64,000 nt of DNA from Chrysaora quinquecirrha (GCA_014526335.1 JACTAT010000039.1:4884202-4948201); one strand, 5' to 3'; shown: positions 13,601 through 25,450, numbered from the stretch's first letter. Program-made: numbers and translations. Notes: generated by a model from the letters alone, not told the origin.

Positions 13601-14345
13601 TGGGTTTCGCTAATTCGTTGAGCTGCAGTGGCCTAGATAAGACAGAGGACGAAAATTTGAGATACAAAAGGGGGGATCAAAGAAAATAAGGGTGTTGTTT
13701 GAAGAAAATATAAGCGAATCGAACTTCAATAGGCTAGTGCCATTTTGGTGTTAAAAAGTATGACCCCACAAATTATAAAATTTTCAAAAAATGTACCCCT
13801 AAATTTATACAATATACCTAAAGAGATATCCTGAATTTTATTTTTGCAACAATATAAAGCAAAATTATGGTGTTGACAAAAATGATACCTAAATAGGAAA
13901 ACTGGTACCCCAAGATTTTTCCCATCCTTGAAAGATACCCTAGAAATGGCACATCCCGTACCTCTACATTTGGGAGTTACCCACCTATCCCCATAGGATT
14001 CGAATCCTACGACTTTTTGCATCAGATTAAGGCTTAATACAAAATCCATCTTCTCCAGCGATGATTGGAGGGGTGACTGACCTCGTGCCCCCTTGTTTAA
14101 GTCACTAGTTAACTGGGGGTGGTGATGAGCGGGGGAGGTGAAATGAAAGAGCGGTTGTAGTGCTGTCTCATCAATTTTATCCATTATTAAGGACTACTCT
14201 GGTCTCTATCTAAAAACTGAAAGCGCGAATTTCAATTTTTCCTAGGTTCAGGGTGATCAATGGAGCACCAACATTCTTGATAGTTTCATCAGCCTCGAAA
14301 TTCTTCAATGACTTTTCAAAAAATGTTTCCATAGAAGATTTTTAG
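7679..14345 (+). CDS. TTC4: TTC4, tetratricopeptide co-chaperone (start exon not found)
   Basis: Homologue of TTC4/Cns1, a TPR adaptor that binds HSP90 and HSP70 and has a C-terminal wheel domain. Exons: 7679-7793, 8237-8397, 8710-8787, 9987-10054, 10699-10755, 10852-10938, 11264-11487, 12226-12313, 12552-12634, 14246-14345; all have GT-AG borders and compatible phases. Exon 1 here reads EARKIPAFINEAPTQEEID. TPR repeats follow (FTNRAAAHFHLG, SSLNDAKEALKLNRKHKKAL, CCFELKVFEDCIRFCDDGLQ), then a Lys/Arg-rich linker, then the wheel domain (LHWPVYFLYPEFNQSDFV, HLMVMF, IYFEDKQREL), ending ...NVSIEDF. One base is missing in the second exon near 8300 (AAAAAGCAATC): read literally it stops at GTC TAA, and restoring one base brings back frame and phase. 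An acidic insert (DDYDDDENSE) precedes the wheel domain. The N-terminal exon with the ATG was not found. Confidence 0.92.
8925..9150. repeat. Interspersed repeat family D, copy 2
   Basis: Lies in a TTC4 intron. Shares ggaactagttgcaaacttgttgccagaacgctta-like sequence (given in part) with 25370-25420 and the ggcaact motifs with 2205-2440. Confidence 0.45.
10240..10410. repeat. Short repeat cluster with inverted halves
   Basis: TTC4 intron. Several copies of accaccacat, ataacccac and cagtagtg phrases occur, with the outer parts (gcactacagtggtgg and cactacagtagtg) inverted relative to each other. Could fold into a cruciform; origin unknown. Confidence 0.5.
12712..13128. mobile_element. Family E inverted-repeat element, copy 2
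   Basis: TTC4 intron. Starts at cgatcaaacattgtttgtc and ends at tgtttgatcatttggccagg, i.e. inverted ends, with an internal duplicate of the terminal unit (tgtttgatcgtttggccagg at about 12930). The body is two similar ~190-bp halves. No coding capacity. Confidence 0.6.
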
Positions 14346-14484
14346 CGTCGTCTCGTCAATAATCATGTATCATTTAATGGTATGTCAACTTTGAACCTAT
14401 TTTATTATGCAATTCAGTATGATTTTTGAATGAATTTTCTAGCGAATATTACTTTGAGTCATTTAATTGGAGTTTAATACCCCA

Positions 14485-14915
14485 TTTATATGGCAACAGA
14501 ACCGATGGGTTTTCCGGGTGGATCTGTTCTCAAAAAGGTCACGATCGGCTTTTGGTTTCAACGTGTATGCATGCATCCGTTCCTTTTTGGGAACGGGGTC
14601 GTGTCTTTCTTGGTACGCTGACACCGTTTACACGACAGAAAAAAGATACAGATCATAAAGATCCGTACCTGTCGGTACAATATGAGTACGACTTTATTGC
14701 GTATACACGAGTACCGGGAACGGATCCAAATGGATTCACTTTTCTAGCGTACCCAGGAAGATACGACCCCGTTCCCAAAAAGGAACGGATGCGTACCTAC
14801 CCGTGTAAACGGCAAGCCTATCGTGACCTTTTTGGGAACGGATCCACTCGGATCTGTACCCGTATAAACGGGGTCCAAAGCGAATCCATTTGGATCCGTT
14901 CCTGATCCGTTCACA
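14485..14915. mobile_element. Fold-back (long inverted repeat) element
   Basis: Left arm about 14485-14632, right arm about 14745-14915, imperfect inverted copies of each other. Shared phrases include tcctttttgggaacgggg (left) and ccccgttcccaaaaagga (right), and caaaaaggtcacgat against its complement near 14820. Looks like a palindromic non-autonomous transposon; target duplications were not resolved. Confidence 0.65.
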
Positions 14916-15309
14916 TGTAGACACAATACAGGGCAGCAAAACTGGTGGTCAATCACTCAATTTTTACGCATTGACGTCTGCACTCCATGAATCTATCTTG
15001 AGCTTCGAGTAATTGCTTCCTGTAGATTTCCAAATGTGTTCAAGGGTGTACAAAGAGTGATAAAGTTGTCAATATTCTTGGGAAACGCAAATATTATAAA
15101 ACTATTCTAACGCACATTTGCTGCCACTTTTAAGGGTGTTGTCTGAAAAACAGTCTTGGAGGACTGCCCTTTGTTTTCAGCATGCTTCGCTTACAGGAGC
15201 TATCGCTCTTTTTTGATGCAGGGCCTCGCAAACTTTCTCTACATCCCTAAATAGATATAGTGCGGGGTGAAGGAACCGTTAATGTTTAACGCTACAGTGG
15301 TGTTTGAAA

Positions 15310-15481
15310 GTGCTGTGACGTCTTTGTCTAATCCAGCTGACTCGTGTTGCAAGGAGCTGAGCTAGGCCGGGTACAAGCCTCGCCTACGGTAGTTAAACCG
15401 CCATAGGGTCGAGGCCCTGACTAGTTAACCTACGACTGAGATCATAGCGTTTGGTGCTAAATACACCATTTCACCTTCAGC
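15310..15481 (+). repeat. tRNA-derived SINE, copy 1
   Basis: Matches 22629-22800 through most of its length: tgctgtgacgtc, taatccagctgactcg, the ggtcgaggccctgactagtt block, and the tail gatcatagcgtttggtgctaa... accatttcaccttca. The head resembles pol III A and B boxes, though the B box is degraded in this copy. Confidence 0.7.
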
Positions 15482-16137
15482 TTAGATCCTCGTATTATTC
15501 TTTTGACTAAAGTAATACGTTTTCTGGATAAATTTCTATTGACTGGTGGACATTTTATTTGCATACTGATAAAGCTCAATTGCTTGAGATCAATGCAATA
15601 GTGAAATTAAGTTAGCAATCAGCAAAGGCGAACGAAATTTGTTTGAATCTTCAATTGTAACAGTTATGCTTTATCCTGTTAGCTCATCTCAACATTCTGG
15701 CCACTTAATCAATTTGCTTTCTTAGTCACTGAAAAGTAGATTGCTAGCCTTGATACGGAAGCAATGAACTCGGTCACATTGCCTTAGCAATCAACATTAC
15801 TGAGCGTGTTTTGTTATTTTCTGACATCTTGCACATATCGCTTTGTTCACGCCACAAAAGCTACAAAAATTTGCGAGTTCCATGCAGCTTCTTAGATTAG
15901 GTTTTTAGAAATATTAGACTTAACTTGAATAATTAATGATGTTCTATTACAAGCAGAAGGGCATATGTTCGACTTTATTAAATTCCATCAAAGAGACGAC
16001 TGCTCAAACATTATCATATAAAGACGTGTGCGCAAAGATCAGGAAATGTGCGTCCACTGTTCATGAACTCGTAAGTTCGAGGGCCTTTTCCTTACTCGTA
16101 AGCATCAATCGCTACTTCGCTACAGCTACGCTTCAAA

Positions 16138-19100
16138 ATGCCAAGAGCATTCCTTGTGAAAAGATTCGACAAACCAAGAGAACAGCAAACTGAAGATGTA
16201 AACAACAACTTAGGTAAGTTGTGAGTAAATATTATAGGCTATGAAAGATAATTATCTTTGCTCTTTTTAATTGATCTTCTGCGCTTTTATTGACTCCAGT
16301 TCCGCGCTCTCTGCTTTCTTATTAGACTAAAGTGAATTTGCTTGCGCTTGATCGCTTGCCCTTTTTCGAAACGCTAAGACCGAGCGAGTGTTTTGCTTTC
16401 GCCGCGATTGATCCTAAATTTTGCCCATTCATTTCTCAATGCTGTGTTTATAGAGTTTCTGCGCTTTTAGTGACTGAAAGTTGCGCGCTCCCTGCTTTCT
16501 TGTTAAACCAAAGCGAATTCGCTTGCTTTCGATCGCTTGCCCTTTTGCGAAACGCTAAGACGGAGCGGGTTTTTCGCTTTAACCTTGTTTTCGCTGCGAT
16601 CGATCCTAAATTTTGCTCATTCAACTCTCTGCTTCAAAAAAGGCCTGTTTAAGGCTGTTCCTGTGTGACCTTCCTAAATTTCCTGTCTTTAGATTCAACA
16701 GAATTTGTTCCACTTTATTTTTCCGTCTTTTAGCATTAATCTTGGGGCGAGAATTACCCGTTTTCACTGTTAGGATCTCCTACACCTGAAAACAAAATAG
16801 AATTTCTATCGCGCCTACTTTTGCTCGGTTTGAAGCAACATTTCATAGACATACTACTTCATGTAGGAAAACACTAAGAAATCGGCAGTTTGCAATGTAT
16901 TTTCCAATGAAAAATTTGCCATAGCTCGCTATTAATCTACTAGCTTGTAAAGTAAATTGTTAATGGCTTCGTGTAACTCGCCCAGGTCTTTCTATATCTA
17001 ACTTTTACGAGCATTGTTTTGCTACTTGATTTTGCAGACTCTAAATTTTAGCAGTCTCAAAATTCATCTTTGATCTCAATATTCATCATTCCCGCTAACA
17101 GCCCACTTGTAGCTACACCGTCAAGTCTTCTAATTTCTCACAAAGCCTATCAAACCTGTAAGTAGTACTGCCCTTTCAAAGGGTCGTGGTTGGGTACTAT
17201 ATGTGTTCAGAAGGGAGTTCTCAAGGGCCTGCTTGACAGGTAGTTCAGTGCTTAACTTTGTAATTGAAAATCCGAAGCCTTTAACATAGACTGTGAGTTC
17301 TTCGTGGCGTATGATCTTTCACATGCTTGCGATATACTTCGTTATCAGGACTTTAGAGAGCTCTTTGTTGCCGAAACGTCATTTTATTTCCATGTGATTA
17401 TCCTTTAGCGTGGTGCTGAAGGCTTAGCTAAGCATCTGGCTCTGTCAAGCCCACCTATATTATCGACGCTTACCTTTGAAGTGAGTAGTAATTCGATTGA
17501 ATTCTCGCTGACAAAACCTGCTCGATAAGTAGGATTCGAATCGAATTTCTTTGAATTCAAGGGTCGAGAATAAAGTCGAAAATTCGATTTTGATATGAGC
17601 GTAGCGGGACCCGTTCAACGTTTTACCGCCCCGTTCACTCCGCGTACATTTGTTGTAGATCCGTCCCCAACAACGATAAATTATTCTAACGCTTTCTTCT
17701 TCCTCGGCGCGGAATATTTTGCGCTTTACCGTCTAATATTTCTAGGCCCATGTGAGAGGACTTAAAAGAACTCATGGAGTCTGCGCTTAAAACATCAGAT
17801 AAATCTAGAGAGCCCTGGAAAGATCCTATGCACCCCCCTATGTAGATTTTGTGTAAGAACAACCTTCACAAGAAACTGGCTGAAAATAGGGTCGAGCTGT
17901 CTAAAGTTAAAGGGTATGGCCTCTTTGGGAAGCCTTTTTGCTTTTTGATAAGAGTGTATACTTGAAGCACACTCACCTTGAAGGGCGGCAATTTTGGAAG
18001 ATAGCAATCGGATCATTAATCAAGCGCTTGCTTAGTAATCCCGTCGGAACGCCGTTAAACAGTGCTGGACTGACCCGTTTGGACGGGCCTCTTTGCTTTT
18101 TGATAAGAGTGTCTACTGGAACAAACTCCTAGATAACTCAAAGAGCGGCAATTTCGGAAGATAGCAATCACAAACGTTCACCAGGCGCTTGCTTAGTAAT
18201 CCCGTCGGAACGTCGTTAAAACAGCGCTAGATTGATACTATTCCACGCTCTTTCGCTGTTCATATTTACTGATTCAAAAGTAAATTTGTTCAATAAAAGC
18301 TAGACACAGTTAAGTCATTTCCTTTCAATGCTACAATCAAGCTTAGATGAAATTACAAGAGAAATTTCTCAATGTACATGTCTACATGAAATATTGATCA
18401 CAAATTCTTAAACACAAAAAGAACAATCTATACAGTCGAACAGAGGAATTTAACCAACACCTGCCTTCGACGTAATTACTATTTCGACGTTTTCCTTTCC
18501 TTATCAAAGATTCGTGCACTAAATGAACATTTTAGAAAATTCTATGTAAACATAGCGATAGAATTAGGAAATTTAGTCTGCATGTGGAAATTGTCTGAAT
18601 GTCTTCCCTTATTTAAGCCTTGAGGCATATGTTGTGACTCAGACTAACGCGAAGATTAAAACGTATTGCGCTTTTTATTCGGACCTCTGCTCATGCTTTG
18701 TAATAGAGTAACACAGTATACAGTATGATCTTTATAACACTTCGTATTTCGCACATATCTACAGTGGAATCTCCATTAACGGACATCTCTATACAGCGGA
18801 CACCTTCGAATAATGGACAAATATCTTGGTCCAAAACTATATTTTCTCTGTTTAAACAAACCTCTCCTTACAGCGGCCACCTCTCTACGGCGGACTACAT
18901 CAGGTGTCCGTTATATCGAGGTTCCACTGTTACTGCAGTATCTATCTGGAAATCATAGGGTAGGGTATGCTAAAGTTATTAGATTGCTTTCAGTCAGCTA
19001 AAATCGGGGACTTGACTTGTTCAGGCTGCTGATCGCCTGAATCTAAATTAACTACACCTTTCATTGAAGGACGAGGAAATTACCAGGGCCGTCGCTATGG

Positions 19101-20989
19101 GGGGGTGTGGGGGGTGTGACACCCCCCCCCGGGCAAGTCTTCTGTCGGCAAATTTGAGAAGAACGGGATCAACTTATACAGTGTATACAAGAATCAAACT
19201 GGCAAATGATTACAATGTTGTTGTTCAACAGCTGAAAAGGTTGTGTTTCACGGCATTTTAGAGTTCAAAGTTCCAAAATTTTTCCGGGGGAGCATGCCCC
19301 CGGACCCCTCTTGCATGTGGGTCCCCATTTCTATATGATGTTCTATGATTCAAGCATAATATTCCTGGCCTGACGGTTGTGTGCAAAGCATGGGAAACAA
19401 AAAGAAATTCGTCAAGGAAAGAGCAACAGCCAAGCCACACCCATCTCTAAAAGGCCACGCCCATTTTGTCGGCAAAATGCCCAGCTACACCCCCCCGGTC
19501 GTTGAGTCCTAGCGACGGCCCTGGAAATTACGCGACCACCTTTCCTAAGATTACTCTGTTTTTTAGCTCTCGGAAAGCTAAATTGAGCGTGTAGATGGTG
19601 TGTATGATGGTAGCTGGTGTACTGCGCGCGAGTAGATGCTAGAAGTGGATGGTGAGCTTTTGATATAGGATATCCCCTAGAAATCCAGCTAGATATACTT
19701 TATGTATACTATATGTCCTAAATATCATTTCTAGGCAACTTGCTAAGTTTGAAGCATTAGTTGCTCGCTGGCGTAGGGCAATTTACTAAGGTTGGAATCT
19801 GTCGTTAGTTGCCCAAACGGCTAGGCTTATACTAGGAATTCAAAACATTCGTGTAGCTATGGCTTTTTATGAATAGGAAGACGCTTCTCTGTCCAATATG
19901 TTAACAAGCCGCCCCCCTCCCCCCATCCACTGCATGGCTTATTTCGCTATTATTGTAACTCGTCAGTTACGTATGAGAATTTAACTTTTCGCATCATTAT
20001 TATTGATTCTCTTTTTCGCAGATCCTAAGAGCTCATGCGACATCAAACGCGATACGACCAGCAGTGATGAAAAGCCCCACGTGTTGTCAGATGGTCAAGT
20101 CGTCAAAGGAGCCACTGCTAGTCAAGTTGGAAGCATGTTGTCGCGCATCGTTTTGGATGACTGTGTAGGCGCATCAAGCAACAGCGCATATGGAAGCGAG
20201 GCTGGGTCTGAAAAGTACGAATTATTGGAGTTGGAGAGCGAAAGCGAGTCATCAGCGTATTCGGAGAGTTCGTCATCATTGTTTGCCTATGGGGAATTGG
20301 AAGAGGGTTGTTTAGGTTGGAAAGAAGGCGTGGCTGATGGTGCTTTGGGTAGCAATGCTTTTAGATATATGCTGCAACATACAAGCCATGGCTATAGTAA
20401 GGGTGGAATGCATTACTCTAAAATATCGAACGCATTAGCCGAGGAAAACATGGATTTAAAGCCTCAATTCCAATGCAATCAATGCGATAAGACATTCAAA
20501 ACAAAATATACTTTAAATATACACCGTAAAATGCCATCTCACACGACGCTGAAGCCGTTCGTTTGCCCCACGTGCGGCAAAGGATTCCGCTTATCAAGTA
20601 CACTGTGTCGCCATAAGATCATCCACACCAGTCAACGACCGCACCGCTGCAGCGTCTGCCAGAAATCGTTCAACCGGTCATCAACGTTGAAAACCCATCT
20701 GCGGACGCATAGTAACGAGAAGGAATTCGCGTGTGATATATGCGGTAAAGGTTTTCATCAAAAGGGAAACCTGCGGAATCATGTTTTGATCCATACTGGT
20801 GAGAAACCGTATGAATGCAGTGTGTGCAAGAAATCGTTCAATAAATTGTCGAATTTGAAGTTTCATATGCACTCGCATACTGATCAAAAACCCTACAGAT
20901 GTCGTTTTTGCAAGGAAACTTTCTGCAAACGAGGGGAATTGAAGACGCACATTGCTCGTTGCAAGAAGGCCAGCCATGACAGTAACTGA
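16138..20989 (+). CDS. SNAG-domain C2H2 zinc-finger factor with Fez-like fingers
   Basis: Nuclear DNA-binding transcriptional repressor by architecture. Exon 1, 16138-16213, begins MPRAFLVKRF, a SNAG motif (the LSD1/corepressor-recruiting N terminus of Snail, Gfi and Ovo factors), and ends TTAG|gtaagt in phase 1. Exon 2, 20022-20989, follows cgcag and completes GAT in phase, giving a 347-residue protein. Middle part (about residues 26-170) is acidic and Ser/Glu-rich. Six C2H2 fingers fill about residues 175-342: FQCNQC, FVCPTCGKGFRLSSTLCRH, HRCSVCQKSFNRSSTLKTH, FACDICGKGFHQKGNLRNH, YECSVCKKSFNKLSNLKFH and YRCRFC. The STLCRHKIIHT, GFHQKGN and NLKFHMHSHTD wording is typical of Fez-family fingers, whereas Fez proteins normally carry an eh1 motif rather than SNAG. 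An AATAAA lies about 20 bases after the stop. Family placement between Fez and Gfi is open; the exon join is supported by phase and splice signals. Confidence 0.85.
16270..16640. repeat. Tandem duplication, ~185-bp unit, two copies
   Basis: Two adjacent copies of a unit with gcgcttttatTGAC, gcgctctctgctttctt, gatcgcttgccctttt and cgatTGATCCTAAATTTTG phrases (first about 16276-16440, second about 16458-16630). Sits just inside the SNAG-gene intron. Confidence 0.65.
17928..18232. repeat. Tandem duplication, ~150-bp unit, two copies
   Basis: Both copies read gctttttgataagagtgt ... gcggcaattt.ggaagatagcaatc ... gcgcttgcttagtaatcccg ... cgttaaa. Diverged by scattered substitutions. Intronic, no coding signal. 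Confidence 0.65.
18762..18929. mobile_element. Tigger/pogo-like miniature element
   Basis: 168 bp with ends CAGTGGAATCTCC and its complement-like GAGGTTCCACTG, plus internal ggacatc/ggacacc and gcggaca phrases. CAGTGGAACCTC...-type ends and a preceding TA fit Tc1-mariner superfamily pogo/Tigger elements. The right TA is not clean. Confidence 0.6.
19084..19523. mobile_element. hAT-type non-autonomous element 2
   Basis: 440 bp. Ends CAGGGCCGTCGCTA / TAGCGACGGCCCTG are perfect 14-bp inverted repeats, and the flanking 8-bp duplication GAAATTAC occurs at 19076-19083 and 19524-19531. Internal gtgtgacacccccc tract and ccgggggagcatgccccc palindrome match the element at 3450. No transposase. Confidence 0.92.
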
Positions 20990-21439
20990 AAAACTTCATA
21001 AAATCATCAAATAAAGCAAATAAATTTAAGTAAACAAGAAATATGTAAAAGAACACACAGATAAACATAAATAGGAAAAAACACAATTCATTGCAAAAAG
21101 TTAGAAATGATATAGATTAATGAAATTATAGAATTAAAACCAAGCAAATGTAAATAATGAAGAAATAAATTAAAGAAAAGGAAGACAAACAAAAATAGAG
21201 ATTAGAAGAATAAAGAAAAATAAAACTGAACAACCAGATAAACAAAAATTAAAGGTACCCATTAGCCATGTTTGAAGAATGAGATCAGCTAAGATCAGCC
21301 TGAGATAAGCCTAAACATTGCAGCTTGCAGTGTGGATAAATCTCCACAATTGTTCCCTGTGATTCTAGCTGTTTCAGGCTTTGTTCCTGCTTTCCCCCAC
21401 AATCGTCATTGATCCCCATTTAGTTTCAATTTGCTCTCG

Positions 21440-21690
21440 CTTTTTTGCGGTAATTTCCTTTTTTCTGAGTTGTTCCTTCATCTTCTTCAGTGATTCCCTG
21501 TTTGTTCCACCTTGTCACCTCTCGTTCTCATTTATTCCCACCGATTTCTACTTTGTTCCTTTTGTTCCCTCCGATTCCAAGTTATTCCCACTTTGTTTCA
21601 GCATGCCCACAATGGTTCCATTCAGTTCCGTTTATTCCCACTCATTCCACGAGTTCCCAGCTTTTCTGTTTGTTCCAGATTTTAGCGCAT
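21440..21690. repeat. Pyrimidine-rich imperfect short tandem repeat
   Basis: Many imperfect repeats of the phrase ttattccca / gttcc on the plus strand. It gives long open frames in two plus-strand registers, which are composition artefacts. Confidence 0.55.
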
Positions 21691-22556
21691 GCTGGCTAAT
21701 GTTTCCTAATGAGTTTGTTGTTCAAACTGATGCCAAATTTCGAAGACTCGGAGCAACCTCTTCGATTGTTTTGATTGTATGCATTTGAATTGCAATTAAA
21801 ATAATTAATCAACTCAATGATTGTTTAAATTGTGTGCACAGAGAATAGAAATTCCGATCTTATTGTTACAACATTCCTGATTCCTAGGTAGGTATATTTC
21901 ATCCGGTTTGCCGAAAACCCCTAAATCATGTTTGAATTCTTCAAACATAATAAAGAAAATTTCAATGACAAGTTATTGTATGAAAAACGTGCAAATAAAC
22001 AAAAACAAAATAAAATGATAGCAAAAAAATCAATATTTTCCAAATTTATAAATTAGCGTAAATAGAAAGATTAAAACAACCGTGGATAGAATGTTTTTGG
22101 AATAATGTATACTTTTTGTGTTATTTGAGTAAACAAATAAAGTTATTTATTAAAGCCACGGTATTGACAAGTAGCAAAATTGCATTTTTCGATGGTGTGT
22201 CCTTTTGCAGTGCAGTGCTCACTTGCAAGCCACAGCGCAATGTCGTAGGTTATAGATTCGACTGTCGAAACCTGGCGAAATGGGCGTAATTATACCATCT
22301 CCCTATGCCCATCTGAGCGATCAGCGATCGCTAGCAAAAGGGTTAAACCCCGGTGAAATAAGGGAATTGATCTTAGGATCATGCATGGAGGGAGTGGCAG
22401 CTATTTGTTCCAGATCTGAAACCTTGTTAATCTTCTTGAGAAATGAGATTGCGTTGTTAAACTGCTTAGAACATTTGGGAAAACAAAACGTTTGGCCGCT
22501 CGTCACTCGTTATCTCTCTCGGGCGTGTAGCGCCGTTTGTATTGGTGTCAAAATCT

Positions 22557-22620
22557 CATCGAGGACGGGGCTCGAGCCCCAGCTACGGTAGCATCACAGC
22601 CATGGTCGAGGTCTCGATTA
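22557..22620 (+). repeat. tRNA-derived SINE fragment
   Basis: Partial copy, from gaggacggggctcgagcccc to gtcgaggtctcgatta, immediately before the fuller copy. The ggctcgagccc stretch resembles a pol III B box. Confidence 0.6.
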
Positions 22621-22628
22621 ATTTTGAA

Positions 22629-22800
22629 GGTGCTGTGGCGTCGTGGTGTAATCCAGCTGACTCGTAGTGTCAAGCTCAGCGTGGCCAGGGTTTGAGCCCA
22701 GCCACGGTAGCGTCACGGCCAGGGTCGAGGTTTCGATTAGTTAACCTTCTACTAGGATCTTAGCGACTGGCGCTAAAACACCATTCCACCTTCACCTAAT
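22629..22800 (+). repeat. tRNA-derived SINE, copy 2 (fullest)
   Basis: Head has tcgtggtgtaatccagctga, like an A box, and agggtttgagccc, like a B box (consensus GGTTCRANNCC), about 45 bases apart. Tail ggatcttagcgactggcgct ... cattccaccttcacc is shared by all copies. Orientation is given by the promoter boxes. Confidence 0.75.
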
Positions 22801-23624
22801 CAATATTACTTATTAAATACACTATACACCTTCGTCACGTTACTCTACAAGACTTCAACTGCAACTCATTTTTCAATGAGAATACTTGCACTCTGTTACT
22901 AGAATGATTTTCGAAATGGCAGATTTAGGTGAACAGTCAAGTCTTTGTCGATCTCTTTTTCGAACACCATTCTCACGCAGCTGTGTTTAGCTAAAAACCA
23001 CATCTCATGCAATCATCTATGGTAGATCTCCCCACTGTGCTTAAAAATAGCTTTAATTACACTTCAATCCCTTCATATCCTTTATCATTGATCAGATGTT
23101 TATACCTTATACTTCTTGCTTCAAATGACCAACAATTGAAATAACCGAGCGATCCTATTCGTGGTATTACTAGATTAAACATAGCTTGACTACTTTTCGA
23201 CCCTACGTGATACTTTTGTATGATTCTTAACCAATCATTTGTATCTTTAATCAACACTAATTTCCTCAGCCAGTCACTTAACTAACATTTCTTTTGCTCA
23301 AACCATCTGCTGCTAGTTGTCCTTCCTTTCACAGAATTTTAATCATATGGTTAATGAATGAAATGAATTAGAGAATTCGATTTTTTTTCAATGTACAGCA
23401 ATGTAGACAATATGTAAGTTTGACTTGACGATTAGTGTGGCACAGTATCTCCTCCAATAAACGCTAGTGTTTGAAGCTTCCCTTACAATCCAATTTATTG
23501 ATTAACTTAAAACGGCAACTGATTAGAATGAAAGCAGCCCCTCCCCCACCTTTTAAGAAGAGCGTATATTGAAAAGGAAAAGGAGGCGGTTATACAAGTT
23601 GTTCAACGGCCATTTATTCGAGGG

Positions 23625-23725
23625 TTAAGTGAAGGTGAAATTGTGGTTTAGCCGTATTTAGCGCCAGTCGCTAGGATCTCTGTAGTGGGATAAGTTATCG
23701 AGACCTCGACCCTGGCCATGAACGC
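23625..23725 (-). repeat. tRNA-derived SINE, 3' fragment
   Basis: Complement reads ggccagggtcgaggtctcga ... gatcctagcgactggcgcta ... atttcaccttcactt, matching the 3' half of copy 2; truncated at its 5' end. Confidence 0.7.
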
Positions 23726-23942
23726 TCGATCGATAGAAGGGCCAAATAAGCATCGGCCCCCAATATGTAAATTACGAGGTCACGAGCCGTAAGAAGACAA
23801 TTATGCGCTAAGATTTCTCGTGTCATAAAATCGCGCATGAAAAATGGCCCAAATAACGCAGGGCCGCTTGGGGGCCTCTATTCAGACATCTTGTACTGTA
23901 TTTGGTTGGAGTTATCCGTAGAAAGGTAGTCGCTTCAAATTA

Positions 23943-24446
23943 AGAGCGTGTTCTTCTTAATCTCGAAAACCTTTCAAATTTTGAAAACAGAATGCTTCCA
24001 AAAGCAGAATCCATGATTTTTTCAAGAAACACGAATTTTGGACATCTGAACCTTCTGCTTGCCTCGTCCCCAGATCCTTTTGTGAAATGTCTCCTGCCAA
24101 CTGGTATTAGCCTACGAGTAGACCCAGACTTCCAAGAGCGGAAGACAGGGTAGACGCGTAGTCTGGGTCTACGCGTAGGCCAACTGGTATAGGTAAAATT
24201 ACAGTCTGGGTCTACGCGTAGACTAACTGGTATTGGTAAAATTACAGTCTGGGTCTACGCGTAGACTAACTTGTATAGGTAAAATTACAGTCTCTTTCGA
24301 CCTTCAAACCGAGAATCTCTCGAAAGTCTCGGAAACCTTCTGCTTTTGATGACAAAAGGTTTTGGAGAGCTCCAAAACCTTCCGTTTTCAGAAGAATGGC
24401 TTCGAAAAACGCACATTCAAAAAAAGAAGGCTAACGAACACGCCCT
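23943..24446. mobile_element. Inverted-repeat element carrying a minisatellite
   Basis: Starts AGAGCGTGTTCTTCTTAATC and ends GAACACGCCCT, with long inverted arms (aaaaccttt / aaaggttttgg). Ends resemble hAT-type miniature elements, but no clean 8-bp duplication is seen. The centre (24100-24295) holds a tandem repeat. Confidence 0.6.
24100..24295. repeat. 43-bp tandem repeat with palindromic core
   Basis: The phrase attacagtctgggtctacgc recurs with a period of 43 bases (acagtc at 24201, 24244, 24287), preceded by diverged copies. Each unit has the palindrome gtctacgcgtagac. Confidence 0.75.
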
Positions 24447-25084
24447 AAATTGCATGCAGATCGCGGAGTGCTAGAATATAGAATATAGCATAGCGTTAGA
24501 CCTATTACCTTCCTCCCACTCTTTCAGAAACAGCTTCTAACAACTACAACAACATACAGCTATTTCCTCAGAGTTGGAGCGGGGTGGTGGAGTGTGGTGG
24601 AGCATAGACTACGACGAATGTAATAAGTCTAGTATAGCGTTATCGTAAATGTCTTTTACTGACCAAATGAAAAGTACATACGGCAGTTGGCCTGTTAAGC
24701 TTTGCTGGCATTTTCTTGAATTGATATGGATTAAGCAAAAGTATGGATTGATTAAGGAGATGATCTCCTTGTGGTTGCCTGATGATTGCAAATCTGCAGA
24801 ACACCTTGTGTTTTATCACGTTGTGATCCAAAGTTGATCATTTTATGTCGTGGGTTTTTCTTTACGTTAAAAGCCGAGGAAGATTCTTATCCACAGTGAA
24901 AGCTGCTGTGAGAATTCCATGTGCGTCTTTCTGCATGCATTTGGTAGCTGAGAAAGCAAATTAGCAAAGCTGTTTGTAATATAATAATTATCATAAGCTA
25001 TAAGCATAATCTGTAATATGCCACGCAATCAAGAAATTTCGCGCAAAAATTAGGCTTATGTCGACCTATGATATGATAGAAATA

Positions 25085-25450
25085 ACGCCAACTAGTTGCA
25101 ACTGCTAATTTATCTCGACATGCCAACAAGTAGTCAGAACTTATAGGTATACAGTTGATCGTGGTCGCCAGATCGCTCATTTCGACGGCAACTGATGGGA
25201 ATCTTTTTGACGGCAACTTATCGACGGATAGCTCCAGAAAGTTGGCCATGCTCTACTTCTAAGATTAGTTGACAACTGATTCCCGTCAGTCTTCACAGAA
25301 CTAATCGCAGAACCAATCGCAGAAGTAGAACACGGCTAACTTTCTGGAACTTATATCGACTAGTTGCCGTTAAAAAGGAACTGTTTGCCAACTTGTCACC
25401 AGAACGCTTATGTCGACAGATTCGAGGGCAATTCACTCCTTGGCCCGTTG
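25085..25450. repeat. Interspersed repeat family D, copy 3
   Basis: Two inverted halves: gctccagaaagttggccatgct on the left, and agaacacggctaactttctggaac on the right (given in part). Ends carry caactagttgcaactg and cagaacgcttatgtcgac. The clearest copy of the family, and palindromic overall. Confidence 0.5.

Larger units (their letters stand above)
14346..16137. other. Intergenic region between TTC4 and the SNAG zinc-finger gene
   Basis: Contains the fold-back element at 14485-14915 and a SINE at 15310-15481. The rest shows no gene. The open frames inside 14426-14956 follow the inverted repeat and are not genes. Confidence 0.5.
16641..20021. other. Remainder of the SNAG-gene intron
   Basis: Single long intron. 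Contains the tandem duplication at 17928-18232, the Tigger-like element at 18762-18929 and the hAT element at 19084-19523. No other exon seen. Confidence 0.5.

Noticed and set aside
14426..14956. Open frames of 60-160 codons on both strands
   Set aside because: They follow the arms of the fold-back element and mirror each other; no protein-like pattern.
20681..21086. Leftward frames over the zinc-finger exon
   Set aside because: Antisense shadows of the finger-coding exon.
21381..21788. 135-codon hydrophobic frame
   Set aside because: Produced by the TTCCC-type repeat; the pattern is open in more than one register.
24609..24837. Overlapping short frames on both strands
   Set aside because: All about 60 codons, no conserved pattern, no splice support.
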